Shown here piece after piece: positions 58,916 through 64,000 of a stretch of 64,000 nucleotides of DNA. Position 1 is the first letter of the stretch. The number at the start of each line of letters is the position of its first letter. A program made the position numbers and the translations under genes. The notes under the pieces were generated by a model that was not told the origin of the DNA, ran no database searches, and worked only from the letters and a program-made list of their open reading frames with translations. The stretch comes from Nymphaea colorata (taxonomy: Eukaryota > Streptophyta > Magnoliopsida > Nymphaeales > Nymphaeaceae), in the NCBI RefSeq assembly GCF_008831285.2, contig NC_045142.1, positions 18,229,354 through 18,293,353 of the forward strand, in the 5' to 3' direction.

Positions 58916-59194
58916 TTGCCTAGTCGGAATGAGGTCCTCCCGTGGGCTGGTCTGGCCTTTAATCCTCCTTCATGTTCAAGGGAGATTGTACCTTTGACAG
59001 CCGGATGTGGAAGTGGGGAAAATCGTAGGCAAGGAGATCCTTTGCGCCAGGCACTTAGAAATCTTCTAGCCGGTTTACCTTGGGCGAGTGAGTTGAGAAG
59101 AGAAGAAGAATATCAAGACAAGGAGGAAGAATACCCTCGGTTTCGTGAGATGAAGGTGGGCGTCCAGGAAGGGGGCGACATTCCCCAAATGTGA
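58916..59194 (+). CDS. Hypothetical ORF fragment next to the repeated block
   Basis: A 92-residue open frame, charged toward its end (EEEYQDKEEEYPRFREMKVG), stopped by TGA eight bases before the following repeated ORF region. I do not recognise it. It has no counterpart before the second copy of the repeated block at 62.6 kb, so it may mark the point where the first copy is truncated and joined to other sequence. Confidence 0.25.
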   Translation: MPSRNEVLPWAGLAFNPPSCSREIVPLTAGCGSGENRRQGDPLRQALRNLLAGLPWASELRREEEYQDKEEEYPRFREMKVGVQEGGDIPQM

Positions 59195-59200
59195 GACGAA

Positions 59201-59767
59201 GTGAGGGAGAAGAGAAACGTGGAAGACAAGAGGCGCCGTGGGGAAGAAGAGACGAGCAATGGAAGTGACAATGAAACATCTTCAGGGTCCGATAATAGTG
59301 CAGAATTTTCCAATGATGAGGAATCTCAGTCGTGTAACCAAAGGAACGTCACTTCTAGCACACCACAAGCAGCATCCAATGGGAAAGGGCTACTAAGGAT
59401 TCTTCGATCCTTAACTTCTGTCAAGAAGGTGAAGGGCAATGATCAGCTAAATACCAACGCTGCTCCATCACCAAGAAGAACAGGCAATACAAGAACGTAT
59501 AGGCAGCTATATGCAACCAAGTATAGGCAGCTATATGCAACCAAACCGCCTAATCAAACTAAGCCCCACCAAAAGGACACATCCTGCATAAAAGGAGAAA
59601 CCACAAAGTCTTTAAAAATGGTAGAACCAAATTCTGAAAATGAAAATCAGAAACGAGCAGAGGAAAAGAGGAAAAGGTTGAGAAAGTGGGCACTACAGAG
59701 CCCAAAGTGGATAATAAAGCAATGTGTCAGGTTCTATCAAAGGGGTGTGAAGGAAAAGACAATCTAG
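59201..59767 (+). pseudogene. Acidic/basic low-complexity ORF, copy 1, part A
   Basis: 188-residue open frame. It has a Ser/Asp/Glu-rich segment (NETSSGSDNSAEFSNDEESQ), then basic stretches with LLRILRSLTSVKKVKGN and YRQLYATK twice because of a 24-bp tandem duplication. Near 59,680 it leaves the frame used by the related second copy, and it ends at a stop. No family recognised. Composition is that of a disordered linker. In copy two the same segment follows an FHA-like domain. Confidence 0.5.
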
Positions 59768-61428
59768 ACACATAACCTCTTGGTAAGACGATGCACCATG
59801 CCAAGGACGATGAGTCAATAGCATCATGGACCACCCAAGAAATTTTGGATGAAATTGATCACATATGTCAGGATTTCGATCTAACTTAGGAACCCTCACC
59901 TAGTGTGATCCAGTTGGTACCACAAGAAGATCAACTTAAGAGTGTAAGGCAGGAATCCAGTTCTACATCTGCACTAGGCCAAAAACAGGATGAGTCTTTA
60001 ATGTGTCAAGCTTCACCCATGGGAAAAAAGGAAGAACCTTATGAGCTTGAACCCCTTGAGCACATACTTCCGAATGATGTCAGGTACCAATTACAGGAAG
60101 TACTCATTCTAGATGGAAAAGGGCCCCTCGATAATGAAAACATAGGATCCAACTCCGGAGATGCCCCCATGGAGATGGAAGAAATTGGGCATCCCACCGA
60201 GGAAGAGAGTATGCGACCACCTCCTCTTCCTATCCAAGATAAAATAGAACCTAAGGAGCGTGGTACGAATTTGAATCTCTCAAAACCTCCCTGTACAAAG
60301 GCACGAATGAAGCTCCAACATTGGGAGACCCAAGAAATAGCAAGTGCAATTCCACGACAACCACAAGAGGGCCAAGTTTGTGGGTTGATCCGAACAAAAC
60401 CTAAAGAGGTCGCCAATTACCAAAGGCAAAAGAAGGGCCCTAGCAAACCCGGACTCGGGCAAAGAACTAAGCCACCCACTATTCGGGAATTGTTAGAAGA
60501 AGAAATCTTGGCTACATCAGATGCAATCCTCCCCGAGTCAGAAAGTGATAACATGAGCAGCTCGGAGGACCACCTTGACAGAATGGGCATCTACCCGAAC
60601 ATCAACCCAGGGAAACACCACTTCAACAAGGTAGATCGAGTAACCCTTAGTGCACAATCAGAACCATACGAATTCGAAGGGTATTCACGGGCCACCTTAG
60701 TATCTCCACAGCGTCAGATGCATCCTAAGGAGGGTGGCCACCATCCGTTCAGTAAATCAACTCTGGGACACTACATTGAAAAGCTTTACTCGGAGCGGTG
60801 GAGAGCTTATCAGTTTCCAGACTCTCCAAACTGCAGCCGAGAGTTGTGGAGTCCTTTCAGCCCACTTGGAACATGCACGTCAGAGTCACCCTTAGCCCAA
60901 GACTCTGAAAGAAGAAGCACAGTGAAGGCACATCGGGCTATAGCAAAGGATAAAGAACGATCACTAAGCATGGTGGAGCAAAAAGCTCCACGAACAGGCC
61001 GCAGACTGTGGCAAGCCCACGATCGTGGCAAGGTCACCCCACAGTTTGAGGGTACAGAAATGAGCAAACAGCTGCAAGGGCAGCATGGTATTTACATCGG
61101 GCAACTGCCTCGTGACTATGGTCCAGGGCAATCGCGACTCAGCCGAATGGAACGAAGAGATAGAATGACTCGGGCGATTACCAAGGTCTACTCTAGAGGC
61201 CCGAGAAGGTGTTTCCTCTACCCGAGAAACTCTTTAGAGGTGCTACCTAGAGACTATGGACCAAAGAGGAAACGGAAAAAAGAGAGTGGCTGCGAACAGG
61301 CTCACCAAAAGAAATCTTTGTTAAGAGCTTGGGCACAAGCTCCATTTCAGGAGGGTGGATCTGATACGCGTCAGCCTTCGACTTGGCCTAGAGCAGCCAC
61401 CTTGGACCGACTGATACCAAATCTACCA
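59236..61428 (+). mobile_element. First copy of the repeated retroelement-like block
   Basis: Sequence from about 59,236 to 60,620 is repeated, with high identity and small indels, at 62,637-64,000 in the same orientation, about 3.38-3.40 kb apart. Copy one lacks the FHA-like start found in copy two. Its end lies at the hairpin and primer-binding site at 61,411-61,444. Just before is GGAGGGTGGA at 61,350-61,359, a possible polypurine tract, followed by TGATACG...TCTACCA (61,362-61,428), which has TG...CA ends like a very short LTR. Copy-specific changes include a 24-bp tandem duplication near 59,500-59,545 and stops at about 59,766 and 59,887. Confidence 0.6.
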
Positions 61429-61587
61429 ATTTGGTATCAGAGCCGCCTTGGAGAGCAACATTGGATTTCTGTTTTAGTAGCAGTTTTCGGTTTTCTGGAC
61501 TGTAACAGCCAGCCGCAGTATAACAGCGTTTCCAGGGCCAAACGAAGTCGGAATTGCCTCAAAATTGGTGGAGAGCTTCGTAATTAA
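59905..61587 (+). CDS. Unrecognised 560-residue ORF of the repeated block
   Basis: The longest open frame in this part of the window. It has charged, Pro- and Gln-rich low-complexity sequence with PYELEPLEHILPNDVRYQLQ, ESMRPPPLPIQDKIEPKE, RELLEEEILATSDAILPESE, and an Arg/Lys-rich C-terminus including two LPRDYGP motifs (about 390-400 and 452-460). No zinc knuckle, protease D-S/T-G or RT motif is seen, so it is not ordinary gag or pol. The last 50 residues are read across a primer-binding site and are probably not part of the real protein. Copy two preserves the first 240 residues in an open frame up to the window edge, which argues that the reading frame once mattered. Upstream stops at 59,766 and 59,887 cut it from part A. 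Confidence 0.5.
   Translation: MIQLVPQEDQLKSVRQESSSTSALGQKQDESLMCQASPMGKKEEPYELEPLEHILPNDVRYQLQEVLILDGKGPLDNENIGSNSGDAPMEMEEIGHPTEEESMRPPPLPIQDKIEPKERGTNLNLSKPPCTKARMKLQHWETQEIASAIPRQPQEGQVCGLIRTKPKEVANYQRQKKGPSKPGLGQRTKPPTIRELLEEEILATSDAILPESESDNMSSSEDHLDRMGIYPNINPGKHHFNKVDRVTLSAQSEPYEFEGYSRATLVSPQRQMHPKEGGHHPFSKSTLGHYIEKLYSERWRAYQFPDSPNCSRELWSPFSPLGTCTSESPLAQDSERRSTVKAHRAIAKDKERSLSMVEQKAPRTGRRLWQAHDRGKVTPQFEGTEMSKQLQGQHGIYIGQLPRDYGPGQSRLSRMERRDRMTRAITKVYSRGPRRCFLYPRNSLEVLPRDYGPKRKRKKESGCEQAHQKKSLLRAWAQAPFQEGGSDTRQPSTWPRAATLDRLIPNLPIWYQSRLGEQHWISVLVAVFGFLDCNSQPQYNSVSRAKRSRNCLKIGGELRN
61411..61444 (+). promoter_or_regulatory. Hairpin plus tRNA-iMet primer-binding site
   Basis: CTGATACCAAAT and ATTTGGTATCAG are exact inverted repeats separated by CTACCA. 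The right arm is itself the start of TTTGGTATCAGAGCC, the iMet-type primer-binding site, so the site can fold back on the sequence just ahead of it. The junction CTACCA-AT-TTGGTATCAGAGCC equals that of the gypsy element on the other strand at 56,675-56,696. Confidence 0.75.
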
Positions 61588-62230
61588 ATCCTCTACAAAA
61601 GTTGTTTGAACCACCAACGAGATTCGGCCCAGAACTAGTCGTTTTTAACCCGTTATTGGCGAATTAAGCTATGCGGACAGAACCTATCCGTGTGACAGTC
61701 CGCCGGGAAGAACGCAAAGTTTCAGAAGCTTCCAGAGGTCAAATTGAGCTGAAATTTTGGGGGTAGTCAGATAACTACTCTAACTTAGTGCTGACCAAAT
61801 TTGAAGCCAAAATTCCCCCATTTGGTATTTTTGTGCATAGTCTTTTGACTGTCCTGAAAACAGTCTAAGACTGTGGATTGTGCACACCGCACAACCAAGG
61901 GTGCTTAAGCTCGAGGTGCGCTATCGAGGCGTCAGGCGGACGCGACAGTTTAGGCCTTAATTTTGGGCCCGGCTGAGAGCGAGAGTTAGCCACCGAGGCG
62001 CCAGGCGGGCGCGGTGACAGGCAGGACTAGTTTCTCCTCCCTTAGCACACACTGGACAGTAGCGTGACAGAGGAACCCGGGAACAATTGGGCAGTTCACA
62101 GTGTATTTTCGTTGCGATAGTTGGTTTTTATAGCAGTGTTGACAGTGTGGCCGTGTGCTTTATTTCAGCAGTAGCATAGGGTTGCTTTGAAAGTAGGAAT
62201 TTCTTTCGTAGTTTGGTTTGGTAGGAGTAG
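61445..62230 (+). other. Leader of the second retroelement copy
   Basis: No credible coding sequence. It includes GAGGCGTCAGGCGGACGCG-like and GAGGCGCCAGGCGGGCGCG-like words near 61,925 and 61,998, a short imperfect repeat. It ends with a T-rich passage and the start codon at 62,231. Position between primer site and first ORF fits an LTR-element leader of about 0.8 kb. Confidence 0.45.
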
Positions 62231-62755
62231 ATGACGGATAAAGGTGCCCGTCTGGAAGGATCTAATATGGACATGTTTCTAAGCACCTATGAGAATGGAA
62301 AGTGTACAGGGAGAATTTGGTTAGTACGAGGGGAGAATTGGAACCAAGGACCAAGACATATTTTCATCAAGGCTGGTAGCTCACCCTACTGTGATTTGGT
62401 TATTCAACACCCGAGCGTCGAAGAATACCATTTTATGTTGGGCGTGAATAAGGATACCCGAACGACTTGGGTCACCAATGATACACGAACAGGCAGACTC
62501 ATTGCGGCAGGAACCAAGGTTAAACCATTCAAAAGAAAGACAATCTCTCTCGGTGAAACTATATATGTGGGAAACATGCAAACGTGTTTGGTGTTGGAAA
62601 CGAAATCCTCCCAATACGTCCCAAAGCAGAAAAAGGATTTTGGGGAGGCGAGCAATAGAAGTGACAGTGAAACCTCTTCAGGGTCCGATAATAGTGCAGA
62701 ATTTTCCAATGATGAGGAATCTCAGTGGTTACAACCAAAGGAACGTCACTTCTAG
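62231..62755 (+). CDS. ORF with a divergent FHA-like domain (retroelement-borne)
   Basis: 174 residues from ATG 62,231. Residues about 25-125 follow the FHA beta-sandwich pattern: an N-terminal strand (GRIWLVRG), FIKAGSSPYCDLVIQHPSVE in the place of the GR-x-x-x-CDI...psVSR strand-loop-strand, EYHFMLGV for the H-A-x-I strand, WVTNDTRTGRLIAAGTKVKP for the DLGSTNGT-x-VNG loop, and ISLGETIYVGN for the gd-x-I-x-IG end. The usual phosphothreonine-binding residues are not conserved (G-S-S instead of G-R; E-E-Y-H instead of S-R-x-H; T-R-T-G instead of S-T-N-G). Such a domain would be structural or have altered binding. After it comes a Ser/Asp-rich linker. The frame probably once ran on into the ORF copied at 62,756-63,092; a 1-bp difference from copy one shifts it near 62,730. 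Domain assignment is by eye. Confidence 0.6.
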   Translation: MTDKGARLEGSNMDMFLSTYENGKCTGRIWLVRGENWNQGPRHIFIKAGSSPYCDLVIQHPSVEEYHFMLGVNKDTRTTWVTNDTRTGRLIAAGTKVKPFKRKTISLGETIYVGNMQTCLVLETKSSQYVPKQKKDFGEASNRSDSETSSGSDNSAEFSNDEESQWLQPKERHF

Positions 62756-64000
62756 CACACCACGAGCAGCATCCAATGGGAAAGGGCTACTAAGGATTCC
62801 TCGATCCTTAACTTCTGTCAAGAAGGTGAAGGGCAATGATCAGCTAAAGACCAACGCTGCTCCATCACCAAAAAGAACAGGCAATACAAGGACGTATAGG
62901 CAGCTATATGCAACCAAACCGCCTAATCAAACTAAGCCCCACCAAAAGGACACATCCTACATGAAAGGAGAAACCACAAAGTCTTTAAAAATGGTAGAAC
63001 CAAATTTTGAAAATGAAAATCAGAAACCAGCAGAGGAAAAGGTTGAGAAAGTGGGCACTACAGAGCCCAAAGTGGGAGCCCAAAGTGGATAATAAAGCAA
63101 TGTGTCAGGTTCTATCAAAGGGGTGTGAAGGAAAAGACAATCTAGACACATTACCTCTTGGTAAGACGATGCACCATGCCAAGGACGATGAGTCAATAGC
63201 ATCATGGACCACCCAAGAAATTTTGGATGAAATTGATCGCATATGTCAGGATTTCGATCTAAGTGAGGAACCCTCACCTAGTGTGATCCAGTTGGTACCA
63301 CAAGAAGATCAACTTAAGAGTGTAAGGCAGGAATCCAGTGCACCAGGCCAAAAACAGGATGAGTCTTTAATGTGTCAAGCTCCACCCATGGGAAAAAAGG
63401 AAGAACCTTATGAGCTTGAACCCCTTGAGCACATACTTCCGAATGATGCAGTGGAATTAATCAGATACCAATTACAGGAAGTACTCATTCTAGATGGAAA
63501 AGGGCCCCTCGATAATGAAAACCTAGGATCCAACTCCGGAGATGCCCCCATGGAGATGGAAGAAATAGGGCATCCCACCGAGGAAGAGAGTATGCGACCA
63601 CCTCCTCTTCCTATCCAAGATAAAATAGAACATAAGGAGGGTGGTACGAATTTGAATCTCTCAAAACCTCCCTGTACAAAGGCACGAATGAAGCTCCAAC
63701 ATTGGGCGACCCAAGAAATAGCAAGTGCAATTCCACGACAACCACAAGAGGGCCAAGTTTGTGGGTTGATCCGAACAAAACCTAAAGAGGTCGCCAATTA
63801 CCAAAGGCAAAAGAAGGGCCCTAGCAAACCCGGACTCGGGCAAAGAACTAAGCCACCCACTACGCGGGAATTGTTAGAAGAAGAAATCTTGGCTACATCA
63901 GATGCAATCCTCCCCGAGTCAGAAAGTGATAACATGAGTTCGGAGGACCACCTTGACAGAATGGGCATCTACCCGAACATCAACCCAGGGAAACACCACT
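62637..64000 (+). mobile_element. Second copy of the repeated retroelement-like block, runs off the window
   Basis: Same order and orientation as 59,236-60,620. The frame is open through 62,760-63,092 and, after a 13-bp tandem duplication near 63,070 that shifts it, again from about 63,080 to the window end. In the latter stretch copy two lacks the two stops present in copy one and reads WTTQEILDEIDRICQDFDLS, then PYELEPLEHILPND. Copy two is therefore the better preserved. Minus-strand frames at 63,020-63,797 are shadows. Confidence 0.65.

Noticed and set aside
60039-60462. Minus-strand Cys/Ser/Trp-rich ORFs, repeated at 63,408-63,843
   Set aside because: Their repetition only reflects the duplicated DNA; the plus-strand frame is longer and better preserved.

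Overview
The window is plant nuclear DNA. The evidence is intron-containing genes with GT/AG junctions, eukaryotic tRNA genes without encoded CCA, a plant-type SEC15B exocyst gene, a plant-specific DUF538 gene, a Transposase_24 (Ptta/En/Spm) gene, and copia and gypsy LTR retrotransposons primed from initiator-Met tRNA. It looks like a flowering plant, but the sequence alone does not let me name a species.

The window has two halves. Positions 1-28,000 are mostly genic or intergenic. On the minus strand there is a SOSS-B/OB-fold single-stranded-DNA-binding protein gene (416-829) and a possible 5'UTR exon near 5.03 kb. On the plus strand there is a possible transcribed region at 5.5-7.0 kb and an apparently intact six-exon Transposase_24 gene (8,566-10,080). 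Back on the minus strand are a DUF538 secreted protein (12,577-13,053), the possible 3' end of an unrecognised gene (14.36-15.2 kb) and an intronless SEC15B (17,742-20,234). After a 7 kb AT-rich stretch with no gene come tRNA-Gln(CUG) and tRNA-Asn(GUU), also on the minus strand. A solo copia LTR at 1,985-2,844 has been split by a 609-bp hAT-type MITE.

Positions 29,000-64,000 are retrotransposon-dominated. A young but coding-dead copia element lies on the minus strand (28,993-34,454, LTRs about 98% identical). It abuts an older copia element on the plus strand (34,600-39,071, only the 3' LTR seen). These are followed by a 5' fragment of another LTR element (40.4-41.1 kb), a 3-kb solo LTR (41,089-44,145), an unprocessed histidinol-dehydrogenase pseudogene fragment (44,641-45,099), a featureless AT-rich stretch and a polypyrimidine minisatellite (49.24-49.80 kb). 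Next is a deletion-derivative gypsy element with very long LTRs and a chromodomain-like C-terminus (50.8-58.9 kb, minus strand).

From 58.9 kb to the end is the most unusual part. Two head-to-tail copies, about 3.4 kb apart, share an unrecognised low-complexity acidic/basic ORF. They are separated by a hairpin plus a tRNA-iMet primer-binding site, and the second copy begins with an ORF that reads like a divergent FHA domain. The LTR end and primer-site junction of this block matches that of the gypsy element. It may therefore be a non-autonomous or extra-ORF member of the same lineage, carrying a signalling-type domain not normally seen in plant LTR retrotransposons.
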